A stretch of DNA of 64,000 nucleotides from Tilletia caries (lineage: Eukaryota > Basidiomycota > Exobasidiomycetes > Tilletiales > Tilletiaceae): contig JALUTQ010000027.1 in the NCBI GenBank assembly GCA_032718865.1, forward strand, positions 930,001 through 994,000. The letters run 5' to 3'. The notes under the pieces were generated by a model that worked only from the letters and a program-made list of their open reading frames with translations, searched no databases and was not told the DNA's origin. This document shows positions 19,394-31,048 of this stretch, piece after piece. Every line of letters begins with the position of its first letter. The first letter of the stretch is position 1. The translations under genes were made by a program, and so were the position numbers.

Positions 19394-19672
19394 AAGCACC
19401 GAAGAGAGAAAAGAGGAGACTTGGAGGGGAATATCAAATATGGGATATGGAAACGAGTAGCTTCGACAGCGGGGAGACAAGCCGGAAGGGAGGAGGTAGA
19501 TTGACATTGAAGGGAGGCAGAACTGCAGGAGCGGTGAGCAAAGGAAATGTGAACAGTGAACATATGTATCTATGAGACATCAACCTTCCACGACGAAACT
19601 CGAGAGGACGAAACACCCTGAAAACCAGGTGGCGCAATGTACTCAATCATTGTCGAAAAGTCCACGTGTTAG

Positions 19673-19695
19673 ACGCCCGCGCTGTGCGCGGGCGT
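19673..19695. repeat. Perfect 10-bp GC-rich hairpin
   Basis: ACGCCCGCGC, loop TGT, GCGCGGGCGT. No gene context explains it; it lies 50 bp from the MITE. Confidence 0.6.
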
Positions 19696-19743
19696 TAGTT
19701 ACTCCTTGTATGCCTAATCAACGATGCTTCAAAAACAAACGTA

Positions 19744-20219
19744 CGAGGCCGTTGTCAAAAGTATCCGGACACCAAATTTTTAACCATACGTTTACTAAGT
19801 GTTCGCCTCTATTTCACCTTAAGTCAAACTTGGTCAGTAAAATCTGTAAAAATACACCTCTTAGCTGACCTTCTAGCGAGAGCGCAGGAGCATCGGAATA
19901 TGTGACTCAAAAAAATTGAGAAAAATTGAGGAGCTGGGTTGAGTAAGGTGGGTGTGAAGGAGTTTGAAATCACCTAGTAAATTACTAATTGAAATCGTTT
20001 CTTCCTCTTTCCACTTAGAGCAACCTGTCTTCCAAGTCAGAGCTGGGAAATCTCCAAAGAGAGAAGTTGTTCTCCAGTATAGAGGCTTTCCAAATGGCCC
20101 GTCATTGAGCGTCTTCCATATCCATGTCTTTGAGTTGCATCGAGAGCCCAAAACAGGCGATTACTTAGTAAACGTATGGTTAAAAATTTAGTGTCCGGAT
20201 ACTTTTGACAACGGCCTCG
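19744..20219. mobile_element. Tc1/mariner-type MITE, 476 bp
   Basis: Terminal inverted repeats of 57 bp (19744-19800 and 20163-20219) match at all but one base and begin CGAGGCCGTTGTCAAAAGTA. The element is flanked by TA on both sides (19742-19743, 20220-20221), the target duplication of Tc1/mariner transposons. The 360-bp AT-richer interior has no credible transposase frame, so it is a non-autonomous element. Its base composition differs from the GC-rich neighbours. Confidence 0.9.
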
Positions 20220-20221
20220 TA

Positions 20222-21155
20222 CAAGGACGGCTCTTCTCACCACTCTTCCTTTTTGGCCTTCCTCTTTCGCTTCTCCAACGCGTTTTCTAGTGCAACGGAC
20301 ACTTCCTCCCCGGCAAAAACGTACTTTACCAGACTCGGACCATCACCATCTTTTCCGTGCGTTGCCTGTTCGGCCCTTCTGGACTTGCCTTTGTGAACTG
20401 CGGGGCTGGATGAAGCTGGCCTGCTGTCCTCGGAAAGCACATGCGGCGCAGCTCATAACGCACACCTTTCCTTTCTTCGTCGGGGCTGAGCTATTGACAC
20501 AAAGGATGCCCTTTGACCCGAGCTTTTGCCCCGACGGCTTCGGGGCTTCATGCTCTTCAGATGGCAGACGAGAGAACAAAGGAAGGGGATAGCAAGAAGA
20601 AGGGACACCATTGGGGAACATCGAGATTCAGCGGTCGCGGAAGAAAAATATACGGTATACGGTACAGTAAAGCGGGCGGGAAGCAAATAACAAGCGAGTC
20701 GAGCGAGGGGAGAAGGAAGAAAACAGTTCGAGGAAGAAGGAGGCTGACGAAAAGCGAGAAGAGAGTCTTGAAGGCGAGACGAGAGAGGTGGTTTTGGGTC
20801 GGGACACAGAACGGGACGAGAGCGAGACAAGAGGCGGAACGAGGCGAGGTGGAACACAGATGGACGAAGGCGGGACGGAAGATCGAACGGAAGGAGCCGA
20901 GGAGAAGACGAACGCGAGATGGACGGAAGATGCTTGTATGTATGGGCCGGCGAACAGGAAACTGAAATCCATCCGGTTGTTTTGACTCTGTGTGGATATT
21001 CTTGCGACGAGCGATGTAGGACTTATGAGAGTCGCCGAGATAGATGACTGAGTGAGAACCGCCGAGAGGAATGCCGAGAGGAGAACCGTGCCCTGACTGA
21101 CCGACGCCGCCTCACAAGGTGAAATGGAGCGATGCCGTATGGACGCCGATGCGGA
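20222..21155. other. Gap downstream of HD1
   Basis: No convincing gene. 20540-20950 is strongly purine-rich on the plus strand (GAGAA/GGAAG words). A minus frame at 20237-20440 is Lys/Glu-rich and reads KYVFAGEEVSVALENA, possibly the tail of an unidentified gene cut by the MITE. Confidence 0.3.
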
Positions 21156-23220
21156 TCACCGCATGTAAGGTCCGTTAAACGAGGAGACCGATGGCCCGTG
21201 AGTGTCCGTAAACCTCTGAGGATCCGAGAATGAGCGCATCCCTCCAGCCGACCCGGGCGCCATCGTCGAGCTGTGAAGCACGGCTCCCGACATCTCATTC
21301 TGATGTTGCTGATGTTGTTGAGCCAAGGTCTGATAGTACCACGCCGCCAGATCTGCCGCTGCCGCTGCGGGTCCATTCGGCATTTGCATCACTGGGGTGG
21401 ACATCCCCGGATGGAACTGCTGCTGAGGTGCGCCGAAGGGGCCCATGCCGGGCTGAGGGTTCATGCTCAGGCTGAGGTTGAGGTTCATCGTCGGTGCTAC
21501 GAAAGGTGCCTGATCGACTGGCATCATCGAGAGGTTGGTCATGTTCATGGGCGCCCCGCCGTCGGTGTGTCGAGGTCGACTGCCTGCGCGGAATCGCTTG
21601 GGTGCCGATTCGACGGTGTTATCGTCACGGGCACGGACCTCCCCGTGCCTGGTAGCTGCAGGAGACGAGGATTGGCCCACCAACGGGGAGGCCTCCGAAG
21701 GGCAGTTGGAGCGAACGAGAGACGAGTCGCCCATCCCCATTCCGCTTGCGAAGTACGCATACGACGCCTGGCTCGACTGCGTGGTCGCACTGCTGTCGGT
21801 GCTCTGGCTCGATTGGGTGATGTCGGTAATGCCGCTGAACGACGAGTCGCTGGACGCGTTGCGAGGTTGAGCCGGCACACCGTTGTCGAAGCCGTGAAGG
21901 GGCATCGACAGAGTAAAGTTCATCGATGCTGTTGGAATTGAGGTGTTCGACGAGGGTGTGATGAAGCTTGACAAACTTGGGTTCGATGCCAAGGAGGCTT
22001 GCCAGAAGTTGGTCGGGACCAGCGTTGACTCTGAGGCGACGGTCGATGGCAGGCGGGGACCGATTTCTGAGCCGGGCAGACGTGCTGCCTTGCGAGGGGA
22101 GAGGACTACCGACCCTGATGATGGCAGCTCGACAATCGATGCGCTTGAGGAATTCGCACTGTGATCCATCAAAGAGGTTTGCCGCTTGGATGCTCGACCT
22201 GGGAGAACAGCAATCTTGCGCTCCGACTTGACGTTTGAAGAAGTCACTGGTCCTGTCTGCGCGACGATCTTGGGCTTCTCCTCGACGCCTTCGAGGATCT
22301 CGTCGAGCCAGTCGCCGACTCGTTCTTTGGCGCCGGCCGAGATGAAGTCCATCATCTTGGAGTATGCGTTTCGGCATGCCTTTGCACGGATGGCGCCTGT
22401 TGGATCGGCCGTTGCTGGGTTCACAGTCGAGAGCGGGATTGCTACTGACTGGTTCGATTTCTTTGCACGCTCGACGACCATGGGCACATTCCATGCGCAC
22501 ATGAGTGATGCGAGGCCGTCCGTGACGCCAGCGGGAGGCGCCTCACCCTGTCGGCGGAGGGCGCTAACCAGACGGTCGAGCCTGGCTGTGTCCTTGCGGG
22601 CATACACTTTTCTGAACGAGGTCCAGCCTGATCGTCGACGCATGTTGATGAACCAGAGCATGACCTGAGCGAAATCGAAAAGAGATTGGGAGTAGAGTCA
22701 GTACCGCGGATGCCACTTGCTCAATGGATGCAGGACTCACCTGCCTGCCATCGATCGGCTTTTGGGCTCGGCCACCTCGTCCACCACCGGGCAACGCATT
22801 TGTTTTCGCGACGACGGCATTCTTTGTCTTGGTGTCGAGAAAGGGGTTGACGATGTTGTCGGCGAACCATTGGCGCAGGACCTTGGAGTTGAGGGAGTCG
22901 GATGGGGTGAGGTCGACCTCGGAGTTTGTCGCCAAACTTGCCGGTTCCAGTCGTTTGAACGTCAGGGTCACTTTCGAGTGTATCCAGTGCGCAGTCTGCT
23001 GATTGATGTCCTCGACGCCGAGAAGGAAGGCGGCAGAATCGCGGACATGCTGGATGTTTCTCTGAACCTGTACCGAGTCGAATCCTTGAATGCCATGTTT
23101 TTCCATCGCCTTCTGTGCCCTTTCCATCCGTTGGCTAAATTCGTTGATGTCGCCGTCTCCTTTTGCAAGAGCACGATAGAGGTGCGTGTCCGCTTGAAGG
23201 AGAAAAGAGAGAGAATCCAT
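21156..23220 (-). CDS. HD1: Mating-type homeodomain protein HD1 (TALE-type)
   Basis: Two exons (23220-22741, 22664-21156) give about 662 residues. The N-terminal 110 residues (MDSLSFLLQADTHLYRAL...) form the helical region that in basidiomycete HD1 proteins sets partner specificity. The homeodomain runs from about residue 110 (LRQWFADNIVNPFLDTKTK) through a Gly-rich loop to VMLWFINMRRRSGW, the TALE-like recognition helix of HD1/bE proteins. The intron falls just before that helix. The long Ser/Pro/Met/Gln-rich C-terminus is likely an activation or instability region. ATG 23220 is chosen because the upstream in-frame codons lack such homology. HD1 from one mate pairs with HD2 from another to form a nuclear transcription factor. 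Divergent orientation to HD2 is the classical arrangement. Confidence 0.88.
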
Positions 23221-23763
23221 CGTCGGGAGAAGATTTTGCTGACCGTGTTGAGAAAAGGGCAAAGGGGTGGGCGAAAGAGGGCAGGGGGAGAAGGGGCAGA
23301 ACAGATGGAAGGCGAGTTTTAAGGTGATGGTGGAGGACGGCATGCAAAGATGGGGGCGATAAGGGCAGTGAACGTAGAGCAGAACGACGATGCGAGGAAA
23401 TATATGAGCAACCTATAGAACAAAGGAACAAGAGGCAAGGTTCAAGATGAGACAAAGCAGAATCGTCCACCGCCCATCCCTCATTTCCTTGTTCCCCAGT
23501 CCTTTGTTCCGCTCACCGCTCACCACTTCCGCCCAAGAACACTTCAAGGGCGTTGCGCTCAACCACTGCTATATAACCAGACCATTCCCTTCTCCTCCCT
23601 CAACAGAACTCTTTCATCCTGCCTACTACCCACATCGAGCAAACTGCTTTTGCGCAACGCAGCCACCTATCCCCTAACTCACGAAACGCTGCCTTGCGTC
23701 GTACACGCTCAGTCGTCCCTCACAAGACCTCAGCTCTTCCCGACACTTCGACACCTCAAAAAA
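23221..23763. promoter_or_regulatory. Bidirectional HD1/HD2 promoter
   Basis: 543 bp between the two ATGs. A TATA-like TATATAA at 23570-23576 lies about 190 bp before the HD2 ATG, and an AT-rich AATATATG at about 23398 could serve HD1 on the other strand. Repeated CACCGCTCACC/CCCATCCCTC words and a long pyrimidine stretch precede HD2. In basidiomycetes this intergenic region controls both genes and belongs to the locus that differs between mating types. Confidence 0.65.
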
Positions 23764-25618
23764 ATGGAATCCTTGAAGTCTGCCGACTCCCAGTATCTGC
23801 TGGAGATTGCTCAGGACTGCGACTTCTTGATCCAAAGACTATCTGCTCAACAAGGGCCTCTGGAACCTTCAAACGTCGACCTTCCAATCGCAAAAATCGA
23901 CATCATCGGCTATGGCTCAGCCAAATTTTCCGAGGCTCTGCAGCGACATCGACTGTCACAATCTCTAAGCACCAAGCTTCTCGACATCTACGTTCGTGCT
24001 GTAGAAAATTTCGCAGCCGAAGCGTCGCGAGTGGCTTCCACGGCGAAGATTCCTGCAGGACCTTCTGGCACGACCATCGGATTCGCCAATGCGGTGCAAG
24101 CATTCGCGCAACGAAAATGTGATGACTTACAAGAGACCATGCTGGCGACACTCCAGGAGGGCAAGAAGCGTCTCGAAGTAGAGATCTCGGAATCAGCAGC
24201 AGAAGACGAAGACGAAGACGACGACGATGCTTCAGACGACGACAGCTCCTCTTCCTCCGACGATGCTGCCGACGCAGGCGGTGCCCGCAAGCACCCTCCT
24301 CAAGCGCTCAGAATCCTCGAACTTGCATTCGAGCGCACCAGCAACATCACGCATGCCGAAAAGAACCGCATCGCCAGGGCCATTGGCCTTACGCCTCGAC
24401 AGGTGACCGTCTGGGTGAGTCTCGTCCATGTCCGTCCAAACAAGGGCGAGAACTGACGCTTTTTCCTTCCTTTGTTCCGCACCACAGTTCCAGAACCGTC
24501 GCAACCGTCGGAAGCCCGAGTCAGCGCGTACCCCAGTCTCCCAGCCAGAATCTAGCAAGAAGCGCAAGCTCGCCACTCTTCAAACTGCCGACATCGACGA
24601 CGAGATGGAAGAGGTGGCCCGTGTGCCGACTAGCCTGCCAGAGAAGCGCCAGCGATGCAGCCGCCAGACATCAGCCGCATCATCAAGTAGCATTAGCTCA
24701 GTTGCCTCCTTCGAGTCAAACCTGGGTGAATGGACCTCCCACGGCGCAAAGTACGGTCGTGGCCCGAAGCCTCGCAACGACAGCGGCGACAGCAGCTTCA
24801 CCAGCGTCACTTCGATCTCATCAGGCTCGATGGACTCGTCATTGGCCGACATCTCTCAACTGTCGCAAGAGAGCAAGGGACCTCCCTTGCGCACAGAGCA
24901 GCCTCCCATGCACGACTTCCTCTTCCACCCTGATGGCTCCATTCAGCCCGACTGGGATGACCTCGAGCTCGACCTTGGACAGCTTGAGCAGAGCTTGGCC
25001 GAATCTTTCCAAATGGGAGCATCTCTCGTCACCAGCCCCTCCCTTGCCGAAGCACCGGTCCAGCCCCTGACGGTGTCTGCGTTGCGACAGATCGAGGACC
25101 GTACCCCGACCAGCGGCGCAAGCTTTGCAGAGCAACAGTGCTTGGCCGCTGCTCACCCTTCGATCGCCGCCTTCAATTCCATCTCCCAGGCTGAGAACTG
25201 GTCTTTCCTTCAGACGGGAGTCCTGGGTATGCCCGCGTCACAAGACCCTCCGACATATTCGAACGACGAATGGCAAAGTGCCCTTCTCAACCTCGATTGC
25301 GACGTTTCGGACATCAGCTCCGCTCTCAGCTTCGTCGACGAGATTCGGAGCAACGCTTCGCAGTCAGGACACAGCCATCAGCAAGACAGCGCCTCACAGC
25401 TCAACGCATTCCTCTCTCAGTACGGTCAAGACTTCGGATCTTCGCTCTCCGGTCACAGCAGCGGCGCGGAGTCTGATGACTCCAAACTTCATCTCGATTT
25501 CGACTTCGATTTCTCACGGCTTGGCTTCGCGACCTCGCCTGTCAGCACTCCCAGCATCGCAAGCGAGGACATGAGGCTCAACACGATCCCGGAGCAAGCA
25601 GATAAGCAGCTGTGCTGA
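23764..25618 (+). CDS. HD2: Mating-type homeodomain protein HD2
   Basis: Two exons (23764-24414, 24488-25618) encode 593 residues. The N-terminal ~140 residues are the expected variable dimerisation region. An acidic Asp/Ser run (about 145-175) follows, then a classical 60-residue homeodomain (ITHAEKNRIARAIGLTPRQ, then WFQNRRNRRKPE) with Trp48, Phe49, Asn51 and Arg53 intact. A basic KKRKLA motif just after it may be a nuclear localisation signal. The long C-terminus is Ser/Asp/Gln-rich. The intron splits the recognition helix after VTVW. The protein pairs with HD1 of a compatible mate. A diverged relative lies at 15338-16651. Confidence 0.9.
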
Positions 25619-26352
25619 TACTCCTCCCGTGCACAGCTTCCCACCGTGCACTCCGCTCGAGCGCTTCTTCCCATCGCCCCCACAAAACTTGGACTCTCGA
25701 ACGTTCTTCTCGGCTTTCTTTCCTCGATCCTACCCTCATCTGTCTCGACATTTCGCGCCCGGACTTTTCTGACCCTTGTTTCGCTGTTATCCTCTTCCTT
25801 ATTCTCGTTTCTCCACGGCGCTTTCTCCGATCCCTTTTCTTCCTGGTATCTCTTTCTTTCGTCAGCATGTCCCGCCTGCACAGCCCCGGCGCCCCGAGCG
25901 CTTGCCTCCTTGCATCTTTGTCCTCCCACCAGTGTGTCCATAGATACCTCGTCACTTTTCCTGCTTGCATGTGCCCTTCCCGCTCCATTGTCGCTGGCGA
26001 CCCTTTAATCTCAAGTGCCTTTGTTGTCGTCTACCTTCTACCTTTGTATGGGCTGTGCGTAAATTTAGGGGCACCGTTTCGGTCTCCTTGTTCTTTCCGC
26101 TCGGACCTCGAGCTCACGTCACGTAAAGCTAGCTGATGCAAGGCGTTCCTACCTCCCCTTGTCTCGTGATCCTCGCCGGTAACGTTAATATTGAGTATTG
26201 AGGCCTCAAAAGGAGCCTTTGTCCAGGAACTCAGGCGCAATGCTGTTGATGAGGTCGTGACACACGCTGGGTTGGCACAAAGAATTTCTACTTGCGGAGG
26301 CCGTCACGCGTCGATCGACAAGACAATCGCCACGCCTAGGCCGTCCAGCTGG
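25619..26352. other. HD2 3' region and gap
   Basis: Pyrimidine-rich from 25700 to 26000 (CTTTCTTTCC-type words), then mixed sequence to the next inverted-repeat element. I see no gene. Confidence 0.5.
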
Positions 26353-26354
26353 TA

Positions 26355-27111
26355 CTCTCGACTGCACAATGTTTCGGACACCGATTTGAAGTCGCGGATC
26401 GTTTTCAGCCTGAATTTATGAAAAGAGCGTGGCGCTGTTTTAGTGATCAAAATTGTTGTCCCACACCACGTTGAACAACAGCAGTCAGTCAAGGCCAAGT
26501 GCGTTCGCAGACCATCTCGACTAAGCAGATACCGTCCCCTCAAGCACTTATTGCGCTTACTGCTCACTGCTCAGCCTGCTGGAGCATTGTTGAAAGGGAT
26601 TTACGATGGGTCAAGAGCGTGATGGGTGGTGGCGGAGAAGTGGGACGTGCCTGTAGTTTCGTAAACGACGTCTCAAAAGAAACTTGGAGTCTCCTGAGTC
26701 TATACCATCCTGATGCTGTTTTGGTACCGTCCTGGTCCCATTCTCCCAACTCATTCGAACTCCTTCATCCTTCATATCACCTCCCTTCCGCTGTCTCTCT
26801 TCAGTGTCCATCAAACGTTATCATAGCAGAGATACCAGGGTTAGAACTACAAAAAGGACTGAGCTCTCTTGGATTGCACTTGGTATGGATCTGCTGCGAC
26901 GTGGACGGAAGCATCGGTGGTTCTTGTACGCGTCGCTCATACGTGAGATGTGAGACCCCAGCCTGTCATGAGACCGTCCTTGCGGAGGCGTCGCAGGGCC
27001 TCGGATGATCATCATGAGGTCTGCCAAAAATGATCATACGAATTCAAAATCTCTGCGAATGAAATCCGCCATCAAAAAATGAGGGTGTCCGAAACATTGT
27101 GCAGTCGAGAG
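26355..27111. mobile_element. TA-flanked inverted-repeat element, 757 bp (Tc1/mariner-like)
   Basis: Terminal inverted repeats of 28 bp begin CTCTCGACTGCACAATGTTT and continue to CGGACACC. Weaker matching runs on to about 50 bp. TA flanks both ends (26353-26354, 27112-27113). The interior carries only short frames without a DDE transposase signature, so it is non-autonomous or decayed. It sits about 360 bp upstream of the DRG1 ATG. Confidence 0.85.
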
Positions 27112-27476
27112 TAGATAACGCTGCCGTCTTTATTACTCTCCGCCAGGCTTTGACCCCTTTCTGTCCAGAACCACTCGCGAGGAGGTCCGTGGTGGAAGGT
27201 CCAAACGCTGAAGTTGACTTGTCGACCCGACTGCACTAATTAGTGCGGTGGCGTTAATTAAATGCAGTTATTGTGTAAGCAAATGTCGCAGGTTTATCCG
27301 GTCTCTCTCGGCCGTAAGAGATCTCGCTAGAAACTTCTGAGCCCCGAGCTCGTCGATGAGCAGCAGCTTGCCAAGGTCGACAGCGAGGACAACTTTCTCG
27401 AGCTCGGAGGCATACAGCAGACGATAGCAACAGACACACACAGACACACACACGCAACGCAGTAAGATCAGACAAG

Positions 27477-29289
27477 ATGGGCATCACTGAGAAGATGGCG
27501 GAGATCGAGGCCGAGATGGCCAAGACGCAGAAGAACAAGGCGACGTGAGTTCACCGGTCTGCATGCTTGTCTGACTTCCATGTTCGTAGCTGACCATGCC
27601 CTTTGATCTGCTTCCGATGCGCTATCAGAGAGTATCACTTGGGTCTTCTGCGCGCAAAGCTGGCCAAGCTGCGCATGCAGCTGCTCGAGCCGGACAAGAA
27701 GAGCGGCAAGGCGGGCACTGGGTTCGATGTAGAACGACAGGGCGATGCGCGAGTAGCCCTGATCGGATTCCCGAGTGGTGCGCACCTTCCCTCCCATCCG
27801 AGTCGTATCTGATGCGCATGAATACTGACAGCTTCTCCCTATGTTTGCTGCGCTCGCTCTTCCTGTAGTGGGCAAGTCGACCCTCCTCGGCAAAGTCACG
27901 AATACCGTCTCCGAAGCAGCTGCATACGAGTTCACGACGCTCACTGCTATTCCGGGTGTTATCGAATATGAGGGATCAAGGATTCAGCTGCTCGATTTGC
28001 CTGGTATTATTGAGGGAGCTTCGCAGGGCAAAGGTCGAGGACGGCAAGTCGTTAGTGCGGCCAAGACGGCGGACTTGATTCTGGTGAGCAATTCTTCAGG
28101 CCCATATGACGCGCGCTTCACTAGACGGACACTCAAACAAAAAGCTCTTCTCTTGGATTTGCAGATGATGCTCGACGCAACCAAGTCGGCGCAGCAACGA
28201 CCTCTTCTGGAGAAGGAACTCGAAGAAGTCGGCATTCGGCTGAATAGGGCTAAGCCTGACATAACGGTGAAGCGGAAGACTGGTGGAGGCATCAACGTCA
28301 GTCGGGCCATGGGTGTGAATTTGACACACATCGACGAGAGGATGATCAAGAGCATTTTGCAGTCGTACAAGATTCACGTGAGTTCCCAGCTTCTCGCGCT
28401 CGTTCATTGTAATATTTTCGCGGACTTACCTGGGATTGTTGCTTCAGAATGCCGATGTGCTCCTACGAGAGGATATCACCGTTGACGAGTTCATCGACGT
28501 CTTGCTAGGTGAGTGACGACCGTCCCTGATATAGCGCTGTTCAAGCTTCTGATCTAGGACACTCCCACCCGTCTGCTCCAGGGAACCGAAAGTACACACC
28601 TTGTCTTTACGCGTACAACAAGAGTAAGTTCGATTTGATCAATACTCCGCACCGAGGGCTGGACTGACCCGACATTACACTTCGTTGCGCACAGTCGACA
28701 GCATTTCGATGGAGGAGATGGACAAGCTCGCCCATCAACCTCACTCCGTCGTAATCTCCTGCGAGCTCGGGTTGAATCTGGACCACTTGATCACCCGCAT
28801 CTGGGTGAGTAGTCCGCTCCTTCATCATTACTCTTTGACGTCGACTGACTCGAAGCACTTGACCTTTTATCTGACGACGCAGGAATCACTCTCGCTGAAC
28901 AGAGTGTACACTAAGAAGCGCGGGCAACATCCCGACTTGTCAGATCCTCTTGTGGTACGGAGAGGCGCAACAATCGAGCAGGTTTGTAATGCGGTCCATA
29001 GGCAAATTGTGGAACGCTTCAAGTAGTGAGTGGGCCGTCGTGAGCGTCCAGGCAATTGGATCTAAAACAACTGATGCGCATCATCTAATCTTTACCTCCA
29101 GCGCTTTGGTGTACGGCCGATCCAGCAAGTGAGTATGCAATCTTCACACAGCGCCGACCTCACTGAACCCGAATCTCCCGACTGACACATTCCACGTCTG
29201 GTTTTTGTCACAGATTCACGTCCGCGCAGAAGGTTGGGTTGAGCCATGTGGTGGCGAACGACGATGTTGTAACAATCATGACTGCCTGA
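27477..29289 (+). CDS. RBG1: Developmentally regulated GTP-binding protein 1 (DRG1/Rbg1 family)
   Basis: About nine exons, starting MGITEKMAEIEAEMAKTQKN, the family's usual beginning. The G1 loop GFPSVGKSTLL is split by an intron (exon ends at 27777, next begins at 27869). LLDLPGIIEGASQGKGRGRQ is G3, YNKID at about 28615-28690 is G4, and the C-terminal TGS domain ends YGRSSKF...GLSHVVANDDVVTI. Length and order agree with ~365-residue DRG1 proteins. Yeast Rbg1 with Tma46 binds ribosomes and supports translation elongation. A CA-rich microsatellite (27431-27455) precedes the ATG. Stop TGA at 29287-29289 is convergent with PKR1. Confidence 0.92.
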
Positions 29290-29415
29290 GGTGGAGAACA
29301 TCTCTTGCTGAGGAAATGGTATACAATTGCAATGCAGATAGGATGGCCCTCGTGGAAGTGATTGACGGGTGCGAAAGAAGACGAATGACGATCGAAGCTT
29401 CGTGAGAGCATTCAT

Positions 29416-29904
29416 TTATTGGTCCTTTTTGGAATCGTCGGCCGTCGTACTTGATGAGGATTCGGCTGCTGGGGCGGCCACGTCGGTTGAGGTTGCATTC
29501 GGATCTGGCATTTGTTGAACCTGACGAGACTCTGCAGGCACCTTCGCCAGCTCGGCGACGAACCTTGGAGGAGAAGAAGAGGAAAAAAGGAGAAATTGGG
29601 AGGGCAGAGAAGAGAAGAGGGTGGGAAAGGGGATGCACGGAGAGGGGAAAGGGAAGGGAAAGGAAAGTATGAGAAAGTAGAAGCAGGGCGCGGAGAGCGA
29701 CTGAACTCACCAATTGATGCTGCCACATAACCCGATACTGACGAAGAGAAGGAAAAGGACGTGTATGTTGCCAGAAGTGAGGAAGGCCAATCCGCCGAGG
29801 CTGAGGAACAGGGCGAAAAAGCTGTAGTTCATCATAAGCACGGTGGACGAGGTGGCCCCCGGCTGCATGATGCCCTCAACGAGCTTGTCAGCGAACGATG
29901 CCAT
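29416..29904 (-). CDS. PKR1: PKR1-family V-ATPase assembly factor
   Basis: Two exons (29904-29711, 29563-29416) give about 113 residues. MASFADKLVEGIMQPGATSS and HVLFLLFVSIGLCGSINW are close to the PKR1 family pattern (PG-T motif, two membrane spans, xxINWF). The Trp codon is completed across the intron (TG|G), followed by FVAELAKVPAESRQ and an Asp/Ser/Lys tail. In yeast Pkr1 resides in the ER and helps assemble the Vo sector of the vacuolar ATPase. Its 3' end faces that of DRG1, 126 bp away. Confidence 0.85.
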
Positions 29905-31048
29905 CCTTGAAGCTGTTGGTCGTTTCCGTCTCTCGAAGTTCTGGTTCCGGTCGAAGTCAAGTTCGTGGTCGCGCGCCAGGAAATTGGAAGAAGTCTGTGC
30001 GCGCCAAAGCGCAAGGAGCGGACCATTTTTTTTCTCGCGTGCTTCCCGAAGGAGCGCAAGGTCAGACTGTGCTAGGCTGGTTCCTCTGCGCACTCAAAAC
30101 ATCGCCAAGTAAGGGAAGGGTGCAGCTTGCAGCGTCGGAAGAAGGTGCTGTCGTTGAGTGCAGTCTGCAAGTGATCTGCAGACGGAAGTGATACGCGAGG
30201 TCTCTTTTTCGGCGGTGGATATACGAGAATTGGGAGTGCATACACTGCCAATGGTCGGCCGCTCTGGGTCAAGCCTGTGGGGCCCAAATGGTCAGGACCT
30301 TATTAGTGAAAGGCTTTGACAATACATGGAGAAGGGAGGTCCGCGAGACTTTTGAAAAATGGCCTTGAACAAGCCTTTGACAAATTTTTCCTGGCACAGT
30401 CCCTCAGGCAGATGCTTGTCGCAGGCTCACAGAAATCCTTGGAGGAGCCTCCGCCATAAGCCTGTTGAAAGACTTACCGGGCTACTAGAAAGGCTTGACC
30501 AAGCATTCCTCGACGGGTCGCCCTGCTTCTGGATCCCGCACCAGTATGGCCCAAGCTCAAGTCGACGCGTGTGCGCGCATGGGCCTCTCCGCCTCGCACC
30601 TTTGCCCCTTTCGCCCCTCCACGGACCACTCCAACTCTCTTCTTCACCACCACAGCATCCCACACATGATACACGGCTAACCACATCCTCAACTTCACAG
30701 CCCACAGTCCGCGTTATGTCTTCCTTACCCACCCCCCTCTTATCCTCCTCACTCCCTCACTGACCTCCAATCCACCGCACTATCAGCTCAAGGCTCACCG
30801 CTCACCAGCACGCGCCGTTCACTGTGAGTTGCGAGTCTCAGATCCTCATCTTTCCTCTCCAGCTTCCCAGTTTCTGTCGCCATCGCCCACCAGCATCAGC
30901 TTCACCCTCTCCGACGCGATGTGCTGTGCTGTGACATACGGTGAGCTTATTCCCTTTCCCTCCCTCAGTCTCCACAGCTCGCGTTTGCGACCTGGCGCAT
31001 GACAGAGTTACTGACCTCACTCGATCTCATTCAATCTCACTCAATCTT
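29905..31048. other. Gap upstream of PKR1
   Basis: 1.1 kb without a supported gene. Words such as AAGGCTTTG, CAAGCCTTTG and GGCTTGACCAAG recur at 30310-30500 and again near 31620-31810. 30780-31048 has pyrimidine-rich, splice-site-like sequence that may be the 5' leader of the next candidate gene. Confidence 0.4.

Noticed and set aside
19673..19695. Rho-independent-type terminator
   Set aside because: The hairpin is perfect but has no T run and the organism is eukaryotic.
20237..20440. Minus-strand Lys/Glu-rich frame with KYVFAGEEVSV as a SWC5/BCNT-like tail
   Set aside because: Only a short FAGE-like match; not enough to call a family. Left as part of the gap entry.
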